NCBI GenBank assembly: GCA_910586315.1 | Contig: CAJUIP010000022.1 | Span: 1-62,759 of the forward strand | Direction of reading: 5' to 3' | DNA length: 62,759 bases | From: an uncultured Lachnospiraceae bacterium | GTDB lineage: Bacteria > Bacillota > Clostridia > Lachnospirales > Lachnospiraceae | Shown: positions 35,767 through 43,330 of the stretch, in pieces | How positions within the stretch are numbered: position 1 is the first letter of the stretch | How the letters are laid out: every line of letters begins with the position of its first letter | Notes under the pieces: model-generated | Databases searched by the model: none | What the model saw: only the letters and a program-made list of their open reading frames with translations | Told to the model about the DNA's origin: nothing | Position numbers and translations under genes: made by a program

Positions 35767-36843
35767 ATGATGGAAGGGAGTGTGTATGGAATCATGAATA
35801 AAAATTTAAAAACTTCCGCCGAAGGCAAACTGACCCGTGATCAGCTTTGGGAGCTGGAGGAGAAGGAAAAAAGCGGCTGGCAGAAAACTCTGGATTTGTT
35901 GATTGCGCTTCTGCCGATAATCTGCTGCGGAATCTCCGTTGCAGAATATTTACTGGTTCCTGATAAGTACAAGAACCAGAATCCAGAGCGGTATCTTTAT
36001 CTGCTCCTTATTCCGGCTGTGATTTACGGAATTTCTCTTGCATCCGCCATCATGCACTACCGTAAGGGAGACCGCCAGCCCTATCAGAAACAGCGCCATA
36101 AAGCTCCGCTTCTGGCAGCAATTTTCTTATTACTGGCGGCGTTTGACTTTATGACCTTGAAGACCGGGTTTCTGACGCAGCCCTTTATTCCATGGGTCAA
36201 CGATATTATCAACGTGGCCATTCTGGACTGGAAAAACCTGCTGAAGAGCGTGGTCTTTTCCATGCGTCTTTTGTTTATGGGATATTTCAGCGGCGTGGCC
36301 GCAGGACTTGTCACTGGTGTGGCCTGCGGATACAGCGAGAAAGTCCGTTACTGGGTCTCTCCCATTATTAAGGTTTTGGGTCCTATCCCCACAGCCACCT
36401 GGATTCCGCTTATTATGATTCTGGCTTCCTCTCTGTTTGGAGGTTCTGTGTTCATTGTGGCCCTTGGTACCTGGTTTGCAGTTACCACAGCCACCATGAC
36501 CGGTATTTCAAACATTGACAGGATTTATTTTGATGCCGCCCGTACTCTGGGGGCCAAGGGCCACCAGCTTGTGTTCCGCGTGGCGATTCCCCATGCAATG
36601 CCCAATATTTTACAGGGTATGACACAGGGCATGAGCTCCGCCTGTATCTCTCTGATGATTGCGGAGATGATGGGTGTGGAGGCAGGACTTGGCTGGTACA
36701 TTACCTGGGCAAAGGCCTGGGCTGCTTACAATAAAATGTTTGCCGCCATCGTAATTATCTGTCTCACATTCAATGCAGTAACCATAGCGCTGGATCTGTT
36801 CAAGAGACATGCTCTGCGCTGGCAGACGGGGAGGGTGAAATAG
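35767..36843 (+). CDS. ABC transporter permease, SsuC/TauC type
   Basis: This 358-residue permease of the BPD_transp_1 family has two extra N-terminal helices (about 40-60 and 72-92) ahead of the usual five. The coupling motif is AARTLGAKGHQLVFRVAIPHAMP (EAA loop) at about residues 258-280, as in nitrate, sulfonate and taurine importers. The start is uncertain: ATG 35767 or 35770 gives the longest product, while ATG 35794 lies 13 bases after GGAAGGGAG. The ATPase gene begins directly at its stop codon. Confidence 0.88.
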   Translation: MMEGSVYGIMNKNLKTSAEGKLTRDQLWELEEKEKSGWQKTLDLLIALLPIICCGISVAEYLLVPDKYKNQNPERYLYLLLIPAVIYGISLASAIMHYRKGDRQPYQKQRHKAPLLAAIFLLLAAFDFMTLKTGFLTQPFIPWVNDIINVAILDWKNLLKSVVFSMRLLFMGYFSGVAAGLVTGVACGYSEKVRYWVSPIIKVLGPIPTATWIPLIMILASSLFGGSVFIVALGTWFAVTTATMTGISNIDRIYFDAARTLGAKGHQLVFRVAIPHAMPNILQGMTQGMSSACISLMIAEMMGVEAGLGWYITWAKAWAAYNKMFAAIVIICLTFNAVTIALDLFKRHALRWQTGRVK

Positions 36844-37620
36844 GTGGATAATTCTGTGATTTTACGTCTGGACGGCGTTTCAAAAAGTTTCGCGAAGGTG
36901 GAAAAAGACGATATTACCAATGCGCTGGACAATATCGATTTGACCATGAAAAGCGGAGAGTTCATAAGCCTCGTGGGAGCTTCTGGATGCGGGAAGTCCA
37001 CAATTCTCCGGCTGATTGCGGGCTTAATTACCCCAACGATGGGAACCGTAACCATAAACGGAAAGGAAATTGCAGGTCCCGGACCGGACCGCGGGATGGT
37101 ATTCCAGAGTCCTACGCTGTTTCCATGGCTTACGGTGGAAAAAAATATTTCTTTCAGCTTAAGAATGCAGAAAAAGTTGAAGGGGCATGAGGATGACGTG
37201 CTGCGGATGATCCGCCTGATCGGATTAGAAGAGTTTAAGGACGACTATCCCATGCAGCTTTCCGGCGGTATGGCCCAGAGAGTGGCCCTGGCCCGCTCCT
37301 TGATTAACGGTCCGGAAATCCTTTTGCTGGACGAACCCCTGGGAGCTTTGGATGCATTTACACGAATGAATATGCAGGATGAAATTCTGAATGTATGGAA
37401 AGAGAAGAAGCAGCTTCTTATTATGGTAACCCATGATGTGGATGAGGCCATTTACATGGGAACCAAGGTCATTGTCATGGATGCGGCCCCCGGCCGCGTA
37501 AAAGCGCAGATCCCCATTGAGATGGAGTATCCGCGCAACCGAAGCAGTTCTTTATTCGTCGAATACCGCAACCAGATTTTGGAAATGCTGCATTACGGCG
37601 CGAAAGAAAATAAAAATTAA
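36844..37620 (+). CDS. ABC transporter ATPase, SsuB/TauB type
   Basis: This 258-residue ATPase has Walker A GASGCGKST (about residues 43-51), Q-loop FQSPTLFPWL (the PTLFPW form is typical of nitrate/sulfonate ATPases), signature LSGGMAQR, Walker B LLLLDEPLGALD and H-loop VTHD. The start is GTG at 36844, right after the permease stop and behind GGGGAGGGTG. A short intergenic gap leads to the binding protein. Confidence 0.92.
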   Translation: MDNSVILRLDGVSKSFAKVEKDDITNALDNIDLTMKSGEFISLVGASGCGKSTILRLIAGLITPTMGTVTINGKEIAGPGPDRGMVFQSPTLFPWLTVEKNISFSLRMQKKLKGHEDDVLRMIRLIGLEEFKDDYPMQLSGGMAQRVALARSLINGPEILLLDEPLGALDAFTRMNMQDEILNVWKEKKQLLIMVTHDVDEAIYMGTKVIVMDAAPGRVKAQIPIEMEYPRNRSSSLFVEYRNQILEMLHYGAKENKN

Positions 37621-37643
37621 TTTTATTAAAGGAGAAGAGTGTT

Positions 37644-38768
37644 ATGAGAAGAACAAAGAAATCCCTTTGTGTGCTTCTGGGCGCAGCCATGGTACTGTCC
37701 ATGACTGCATGTGGCTCCAAGGATACCGCCGCCACAGAAGCGGCTGCCACAACAGCGGCTACAGAGGCAGCCACAACAACAGCCACAACAACAGCCACAG
37801 AGGCAGCTGCAACAGCAGCCGCTACAGAGGCTGCAACGGAAGCAGAGCTTTCTGAGGAAGAGGCATGGAAGAAAGAGCCGGCATACGGTAAACCTGTACG
37901 TTACTACTTATCCGATGGCTGTACTTCCGGTCCGGTTATGGCAGATAAGCTTGGCTATTATGAAGAGGCCGGCATGACAGCGGAAGGTGTAAAGGGCACC
38001 TCCTATACAGAGGCACTTGGTACAGGCGCTGCCGATGTAGCCGTTGGCCACATTGCAACCATGCTGGTTCCGTCCACCAATGGCGTGGATTTAACTTTTA
38101 CCGGCGGTGCACATTTTGGCTGTAAGTCCATTTACGTTCTTGGCGACAGCGAGTATCAGACCACAGAGGACTTAAAGGGGTTAAAGATCTCCGTTCCCAA
38201 CGGTATCGGCGCCAGCGATTACAACATCACTGCCTGCCTGCTGGATTCCGATGGAATCAATCCCCTTGAGGATGTAAACCTGATTCAGGTAGAGACCAGC
38301 GCCTGCGTTCCGTCCATGCAGAACGGCGAAATCGCAGCGGCTCTTTTATCTGATACATATGCATATCACATGGTGGAGGACGGAACCCTTCGTCAGATCC
38401 GCTCTCTGCTTGACGATGACTGGAAGGATGCTCCCTGCTGCATTATCGCCATGAATCAGACCTTTGTAAAAGAGAACCCGATCACGGCAAAGAAGATCAC
38501 GGAGTGTGTAAAGAAAGCTCATATCTGGATGAATGAGAATCCGGAAGAGGCAACGCAGATGTTAATTGAAGAAGGCTTAAACAGCGAAGACTTTGAGATG
38601 AACGTAGCAGTCAATAAGAGTCTGAGATTCGGACCGACAGATGAGATTACAAAGGCCGGACTGGAAAAGATTGCAGAGGCATATCTTCGCCTTGGTATCA
38701 TCACTTCCATGGATAATCTGGAAGACGTAATGGAAAAGGCATGGATGCCGGCAGCTCCGGAGAAGTAA
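37644..38768 (+). CDS. ABC substrate-binding lipoprotein, NMT1/SsuA-like
   Basis: This 374-residue lipoprotein has a signal peptide (about 1-24) with lipobox MTAC, then an Ala/Thr-rich linker (about 28-68) and a bilobed NMT1/SsuA-type domain. DKLGYYEEAGM, GTGAADVAVGH and LKGLKISVPNGIGASDYN are the expected ligand-cleft segments. The start follows AAAGGAGAAG. Family members bind nitrate, sulfonates, thiamine precursors or aromatic anions; the residues seen do not choose between them. Confidence 0.88.
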   Translation: MRRTKKSLCVLLGAAMVLSMTACGSKDTAATEAAATTAATEAATTTATTTATEAAATAAATEAATEAELSEEEAWKKEPAYGKPVRYYLSDGCTSGPVMADKLGYYEEAGMTAEGVKGTSYTEALGTGAADVAVGHIATMLVPSTNGVDLTFTGGAHFGCKSIYVLGDSEYQTTEDLKGLKISVPNGIGASDYNITACLLDSDGINPLEDVNLIQVETSACVPSMQNGEIAAALLSDTYAYHMVEDGTLRQIRSLLDDDWKDAPCCIIAMNQTFVKENPITAKKITECVKKAHIWMNENPEEATQMLIEEGLNSEDFEMNVAVNKSLRFGPTDEITKAGLEKIAEAYLRLGIITSMDNLEDVMEKAWMPAAPEK

Positions 38769-38874
38769 CCGATTAGCCTTGCATCTTCTTGCCCGCATAC
38801 TTTCAACGCGTTTTTCACCCGGAATCTTCGCAAGGCTGAATGGTTCCGGAGAATTAAAAATCTTGTAAAAGCAC

Positions 38875-38904
38875 TTGAAAAGCCGCCTTAGCATAAGATA
38901 TAGT
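38875..38904 (+). promoter_or_regulatory. Possible sigK promoter
   Basis: TTGAAA (38875-38880), 18-bp spacer, TATAGT (38899-38904) fits sigma-A. CATAAGAT (about 38892-38899) matches the sigma-E -10 CATACAMT at only six of eight positions with no convincing -35, so the controlling sigma is open. An AGCCTTGC/GCAAGGCT stem (38774-38838 outer ends) lies upstream. Confidence 0.4.
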
Positions 38905-38928
38905 AACGAATGCTTAAGGTGGCTTTCT

Positions 38929-39555
38929 TTGAAGACTTTTCTACAACCATTATCTGCACGGGAGGAAAGAGAGTACCTGGAACGATACAAAGAGGGTGAC
39001 CAGGAAGCAAGAGCCATGCTGATCAACAGGAACATGCGTCTTGTTGCACATGTCATCAAGAAATATCAGGGTTCCGACTATGAGATGGAAGACCTGCTTT
39101 CTGTGGGAACCATCGGTCTCATAAAAGCGGTCAATACCTTTGACATGGATAAAGGCTCAAGACTGGCCACCTATGCGGCCAAATGTGTAGAAAATGAAAT
39201 CCTGATGCTGTTTCGGGCCAGCAAAAAATATTCAAAAGAGGTTTCCATTTATGACCCCATTGGAACTGACAAGGATGGTGAGACGGTCAGCCTCCTGGAC
39301 GTTCTGGAGGTGGAGGGAAAGGAAGCTATAGAACAGGTCATTTTAAAGCAGGATGTGAAAAGGCTCTATGAGGCCTATGAACAGGATTTAAAAGACACGG
39401 AAAAGACCGTTATCCGCATGCGATACGGCCTTTTCGATTCTAAGGAGTATACACAGAGAGAGATCGCGGGGATTCTTGGGATTTCCCGGTCTTATGTGAG
39501 CAGGATTGAAAAAAAGGCAGTGGAGAAGCTGCGGAAGAAGTTCGAGCAGGGGTGA
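38929..39555 (+). CDS. sigK: Sporulation sigma factor SigK
   Basis: This late mother-cell sigma factor is about 208 residues from the proposed start. Regions 2.1-2.2 contain NRNMRLVAHVIKKY and EDLLSVGTIGLIKAV. Region 2.4 has RLATYAAKCVENEILM, the SigK/SigE form, and region 4.2 has QREIAGILGISRSYVSRIEK. TTG at 38929 gives the usual clostridial N-terminus MKTFLQPLS and lies seven bases after AAGGTGG. I see no pro-sequence, as in most clostridia, and no skin element inside the gene. Its last 85 bp recur twice downstream (42672 and 45034). Confidence 0.9.
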   Translation: MKTFLQPLSAREEREYLERYKEGDQEARAMLINRNMRLVAHVIKKYQGSDYEMEDLLSVGTIGLIKAVNTFDMDKGSRLATYAAKCVENEILMLFRASKKYSKEVSIYDPIGTDKDGETVSLLDVLEVEGKEAIEQVILKQDVKRLYEAYEQDLKDTEKTVIRMRYGLFDSKEYTQREIAGILGISRSYVSRIEKKAVEKLRKKFEQG

Positions 39556-39605
39556 AGCCTGTGGGAAAGATAAGGAATGTTCTAAGATGGGGCAGAGTCA
39601 GTCTA

Positions 39606-39662
39606 ACTGGGAGAGGCATCTTCCTGTCCGCTGAAGGCGGGCGGGAAGATGCCTCTCCCAGT
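39606..39662. repeat. Perfect 19-bp inverted repeat after sigK
   Basis: ACTGGGAGAGGCATCTTCC (39606-39624) and its exact reverse complement (39644-39662) enclose a 19-nt loop containing CCGC-TGAA-GGCGG. No T run follows on either strand. It may still end sigK transcription. It shares the CATCTTC...GGCGG theme with hairpins at 48773 and 50670. Confidence 0.75.
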
Positions 39663-39732
39663 GAAAAGTAACCGATTTTGAACATTTATTCCAGAAATTT
39701 GGTATGATTTTCTTATAGGTTATATGAGAAGC

Positions 39733-39964
39733 ATGTCAAATCCATGTCTGGAACGGGCGGTCATGACAGGGTTTGCGACATCCATGTCTGAGATGTATGT
39801 GGATTGCTTTGGATTTACAGAGGAAGAGGTATTCGCTGCATTGGACGAGTACGGGATGCAGGATATAGCGTGTGGAAGTTAAAAAATGGTATGACGGCTT
39901 TCCACTTACCGGGCCAACACCAGCGGCAACGGCTTGGTGGATGAACAGATTATTTTCGAACATT
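39733..39964 (+). pseudogene. Remnant of an AAA-ATPase/PD-(D/E)XK gene
   Basis: The first frame reads MSNPCLERAVMTGF, then DCFGFTEEEVFAALDEYG, then stops at 39882. Shifted frames continue with KKWYDGF and with the nucleotide equivalents of YWANTSSNGLVD and EQIVFE. Each piece matches consecutive parts of the intact gene at 43315 (its residues about 208-345), with internal deletions and at least one frameshift. The 5' and 3' thirds are gone. Confidence 0.8.
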
Positions 39965-39992
39965 AAAAAAGAATAATGGGTTGGGAAAACGC

Positions 39993-40048
39993 TTGATAAG
40001 AATCCGAATACGGACTATAATGAAACAGAAGAGTCCGTTTTAGGACTC
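39993..40048 (+). promoter_or_regulatory. Promoter and operator of the marR operon
   Basis: TTGATA (39993-39998), 17-bp spacer, TATAAT (40016-40021). ACGGACT (40010-40016) overlaps the -10 and pairs with AGTCCGT (40032-40038). GAGTCC/GGACTC (40031-40048) forms a second perfect inverted repeat. These are likely MarR autoregulatory sites. Confidence 0.65.
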
Positions 40049-40071
40049 ATTTGCTTTGCTGGGAGGATGCT

Positions 40072-40509
40072 ATGGAAGTGATTGATTATATTGAACAGAT
40101 AGAACAACAAAACAAGGAACAGGATTCCATCTATCATAATGTTGCGGTTAAGTATGGTCTTTCTGATACGGCAATGTGGGTGCTTTACAATGTATATGCC
40201 TCGAAGGAGGCGGTAAGTCAGCAGGGGCTGTGCCACCAATGCTTTTTTGCAAAACAGACTGTAAACAGTGCAATTGCAAATCTGACAAAGAGCGGGTATG
40301 TTACTCTTGAAGTGATTTCCGGCACACGCAATCAAAAGAAGATCCTGTTCACAAAAGCAGGCGCAGCTCTGGCAGAAAAAACGATAAAGCCGCTGATCGA
40401 AGCGGAAAGCCGCGCCTATTCAATACTTACGCAGGAAGAATTGAAGACATACCTTGAAATGACGATTAGGCTCACCGCCGCACTTCGTGAGGAAACAGAA
40501 AAGTTATAA
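40072..40509 (+). CDS. MarR-family transcriptional regulator
   Basis: This 145-residue winged-helix protein has N-terminal helices with VIDYIEQIEQQ for dimerisation and a DNA-binding helix QQGLCHQCFFAKQTVNSAIANL (about residues 50-70), followed by the wing region SGTRNQKKILFT. Two cysteines (LCHQC) sit next to the recognition helix and could sense oxidants or metal; this is a guess. The ATG at 40072 follows GGAGGATGCT. It precedes the kinase-like and MATE genes and probably represses all three through the inverted repeats upstream. Confidence 0.88.
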   Translation: MEVIDYIEQIEQQNKEQDSIYHNVAVKYGLSDTAMWVLYNVYASKEAVSQQGLCHQCFFAKQTVNSAIANLTKSGYVTLEVISGTRNQKKILFTKAGAALAEKTIKPLIEAESRAYSILTQEELKTYLEMTIRLTAALREETEKL

Positions 40510-40523
40510 GGAGAACACAATTT

Positions 40524-41144
40524 ATGAAAATTATTACAATCGGACGTGAATTTGGTTCCGGCGGCAGAGAGCTTGGCAAACGTCTGGCAGATCTGACCGG
40601 CTATGACTATTATGACAGCGAAATTATTTCTGCCGTGGCACAAAAAAGCGGATTGGACGAGCACTATGTAGAGAATACGCTTTCGAATCATGGATGGCAG
40701 AATCAGGCAATCACATTCAGAGGAACGCTTGCTTCGTCTGCATACGTCCAATCCTCTAAAATCAATCTGCTTTTGGAGCAAAAGAAGGTCATTGAGCAGA
40801 TTGCAGATTTAAATAAGGACTGTGTTCTTGTTGGCCGTAATGCGGATGTGATCTTGCAAAATTACAACCCTTTTAATATTTTTGTCTGTGCGGATTCTGA
40901 TGCAAAGATTAAGCGCTGCATGGAACGGGCGCCGAAAGATGAAAACCTGACGGTCAAAGAACTTATCCGCAAGATGAAGCAGATCGACAAGGTGCGCTCT
41001 CAGACAAGGGAGCTCATAGGCGGCGCTGCATGGGGACAGCGCAGCGCATATCACCTGACCGTTAATACGAGTGGTTGGGAAATTAAAGAATTAGTGCCGG
41101 CGGTAGCGGATTTTGCTGCACGCTGGTTTGGGAGAAAATTATGA
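40524..41144 (+). CDS. Cytidylate kinase-like family protein
   Basis: This 206-residue P-loop protein of the 'cytidylate kinase-like' family (PF13189) has an N-terminal MKIITIGREFGSGGRELGKRLADL with an SGG-type P-loop in place of the classical GxxGxGK(S/T). A later segment VLVGRNADVIL and a C-terminal Arg-rich lid (KMKQIDKVRSQTRE) are typical. The substrate of the family is not established. It sits between marR and a MATE exporter, overlapping MATE by 4 nt, which links it to resistance or detoxification rather than nucleotide synthesis. Confidence 0.85.
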   Translation: MKIITIGREFGSGGRELGKRLADLTGYDYYDSEIISAVAQKSGLDEHYVENTLSNHGWQNQAITFRGTLASSAYVQSSKINLLLEQKKVIEQIADLNKDCVLVGRNADVILQNYNPFNIFVCADSDAKIKRCMERAPKDENLTVKELIRKMKQIDKVRSQTRELIGGAAWGQRSAYHLTVNTSGWEIKELVPAVADFAARWFGRKL

Positions 41145-42481
41145 AACAGCAAATTCAATTATCCGATCATTTTTCATACGGGCGATTGATCCGTTTTACG
41201 CTGCCGTCTATCGGAATGATGATTTTTACATCCATCTACGGAGTTGTTGACGGTTTTTTTGTATCTAATTTTGCAGGAAAGACACCGTTCGCGGCTGTCA
41301 ATTTGATCATGCCGTTTTTGATGATTATGGCAACGGTAGGATTTATGTTTGGCACCGGCGGCTCTGCGATTATAGCAAAAACCTTAGGAGAAGGTGATAA
41401 AGAAAAGGCCAATAATCATTTTTCACTGTTCGTTTATACTTCCGTGATTCTTGGCATGATCCTCGCAACACTTGGCTTCATATTTATACGTCCCATTGCC
41501 GCCCTGCTCGGCGCAGAGGGGCAGCTTTTAGAGGATTCCGTGCTGTATGCCCGCGTTATCTTAACTGCACTGCCGTTTAATATTTTACAATATTTGTTCA
41601 TGTCTTTTGTTGTTACAGCAGAAAAGCCGCAGCTTGGTTTTTGGACGACGGTATGTGCAGGCGTGACAAATATGGTGCTTGATGCCGTCCTTGTTATTAT
41701 ATTACCGCAGGAATATAAATTAGCCGGTGCGGCAGCTGCGACAGCATCCAGCCAGACCGTGGCGGGCCTGATTCCTTTGGTTTACTTCGCAAGGAAGAAC
41801 AGCAGCCTCCTCAGGCTGGGGAAAGCCAGATTTGATGGAAGGGCACTTTTAAAAGCCTGCATCAACGGCTCTTCCGAATTTATGAGCAATGTTGCAATGA
41901 GTCTTGTCGGCATGCTCTATAATATTCAGCTTATGAAATATGCCGGTGAAAACGGTGTGGCGGCATACGGCGTTATGATGTATGTCAGCCTGGTTTTTTC
42001 CGGTACGTTTATTGGCTATTCTGTCGGTACAGCGCCGATTTTCGGATACCATGACGGGGCGAAAAATTATTCGGAGCTGAAAAATCTTTTGAAAAAAAGT
42101 ATTATTATGATTACTGTTTTCGGCGTCGCTATGGTGGCTTTTGGAGAATTGCTGGCTACGCCTTTAGCAAAAATATTTGTGAGTTATGATGCCAAACTGA
42201 TGAATTTGACTGTTTCGGGATTCCGTATTTATGTATTCTCGTTCCTGTTTATGGGATATGCCATCTTCAGCTCCGGTTTTTTCACTGCGCTCAACGACGG
42301 CGTGACCTCGGCAGTCATTTCCTTTTTCAGAACCCTGGTGTTCCAAATCGCAGCGGTTATGCTGCTTCCCTTGGTCTGGGGGATTGACGGAGTATGGATT
42401 TCGATTGTAGTTGCCGAAATAATGGCAGTCGTTTTCTCAGTGATGTTTATGATTATCAGGAGAAAGAAATATCATTACTGA
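41141..42481 (+). CDS. MATE-family multidrug/Na+ antiporter
   Basis: This 446-residue integral membrane protein has about 12 helices in two homologous halves. MATE signatures include FGTGGSAIIAKTLGEGDKEKA near residue 70 and YSVGTAPIFGYHDGAKN in the second half. These proteins export cationic drugs or other small molecules using Na+ or H+ gradients. It is last in the marR-kinase-MATE operon. No clean terminator follows, but an 11-bp RNA hairpin (GGTGGTACAAC/GTTGTGCTACC, 42613-42642) is present downstream. Confidence 0.9.
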   Translation: MKQQIQLSDHFSYGRLIRFTLPSIGMMIFTSIYGVVDGFFVSNFAGKTPFAAVNLIMPFLMIMATVGFMFGTGGSAIIAKTLGEGDKEKANNHFSLFVYTSVILGMILATLGFIFIRPIAALLGAEGQLLEDSVLYARVILTALPFNILQYLFMSFVVTAEKPQLGFWTTVCAGVTNMVLDAVLVIILPQEYKLAGAAAATASSQTVAGLIPLVYFARKNSSLLRLGKARFDGRALLKACINGSSEFMSNVAMSLVGMLYNIQLMKYAGENGVAAYGVMMYVSLVFSGTFIGYSVGTAPIFGYHDGAKNYSELKNLLKKSIIMITVFGVAMVAFGELLATPLAKIFVSYDAKLMNLTVSGFRIYVFSFLFMGYAIFSSGFFTALNDGVTSAVISFFRTLVFQIAAVMLLPLVWGIDGVWISIVVAEIMAVVFSVMFMIIRRKKYHY

Positions 42482-42671
42482 ACAATGATTATGATGCATT
42501 TTTAAGAAAAGCAATGCTGCCGTTACAGATTATTGATACGCAATGTCATAATACCGCAAGGGGCGTCACATAATGGGATATGCATGAACTGGCAAAAACA
42601 GGGCGATGGCTCGGTGGTACAACACCTACCGGTTGTGCTACCGAAGCGGCCGAGGGTGTTACGACTGACGG

Positions 42672-42760
42672 GAATTCTTGGGATTTCCCGGTCTTATGTG
42701 AGTAGGATTGAGAAGAAGGCGGTGGAGAAGCTTAGGCGGGAGATGGGGTGTCCTGGGTAG
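42672..42760 (+). pseudogene. sigK 3'-end fragment, copy 2
   Basis: It encodes ILGISRSYVSRIEKKAVEKL, then RREMGCPG and a stop. The first 29 bp after GA are identical to 39472-39500 of sigK; the final 45 bp are more diverged and synonymous-rich. Sequence upstream of 42670 is unrelated to sigK. It is therefore a detached copy of the last 26 codons, diverged as an orthologue would be. Confidence 0.85.
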
Positions 42761-42772
42761 GGAAATTAGAAT

Positions 42773-42828
42773 GGAGATAAAGTTAAGGAACTATATAGGT
42801 TTCTTGCGTTATCTCCGTTTTCGTTTTA
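42773..42828 (+). terminator. Terminator after the second sigK end
   Basis: GGAGATAA (42773-42780) pairs with TTATCTCC (42809-42816), followed by GTTTTCGTTTT. Confidence 0.75.
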
Positions 42829-43021
42829 TATTTTGATGTGTAATTGTATTTGGAAAATATAGAGTTTGATGTTATAATGAATTTACATATTGATTGAGGG
42901 ACAGATTTTAAGAGTAAGACATAAAAAGTGGTATTTGGAAAAATTGTGACAGCTCAAGTCGCTGTTTTAAGAAGACTGGTATGGCTTTTTCAGGAGAAGC
43001 AAAGATAAAAGCCATGGCAGC

Positions 43022-43330
43022 TTGTGGGAGATGCTGTTGAATTGTCATGCAGAAGCAGGGCAGTATGATTCCAGGCATCCTAAAGGGGTTAGGTTTACAG
43101 AGAAAGAATTGATTCAACATAGAGATAATTGGTATCAAAAGATTAAAGGGGAGAAAAAGGAACACGAGAGAGTAAGGGAAACAGATTCTATAAAAATATC
43201 CCATAAAGATAGGTTTGAGATCCTTATGCTGCATAGGATACTAAGTGGTAAAGAATTAATGGGGTATATTTATGGTAACAATGTGGATGTTTTGAGTATG
43301 GAGGATATATTGCCATGGCGAGAACCGTAG
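43022..43330 (+). CDS. Hypothetical fragment upstream of the ATPase gene
   Basis: The 102-codon frame has no good start: TTG at 43022 lacks a ribosome site, and the frame is open further upstream with plausible residues. Residues about 8-40 (HAEAGQYDSRHPKGVRFTEKEL, with a short gap in my reading) look like the conserved tail of a larger protein. The second half resembles a linker. I do not recognise the family. Its end overlaps the start of the ATPase gene by 16 nt. It may be a truncated gene whose 3' end now serves as a leader. Confidence 0.35.
   Translation: MWEMLLNCHAEAGQYDSRHPKGVRFTEKELIQHRDNWYQKIKGEKKEHERVRETDSIKISHKDRFEILMLHRILSGKELMGYIYGNNVDVLSMEDILPWREP

Noticed and set aside
38929..39555. 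skin-type interruption of sigK
   Set aside because: The sigK frame is continuous through region 4.2; only its 3' tail is repeated downstream.
39606..39662. Rho-independent terminator
   Set aside because: The stem is perfect but no T run follows on either strand, so I list it only as an inverted repeat.
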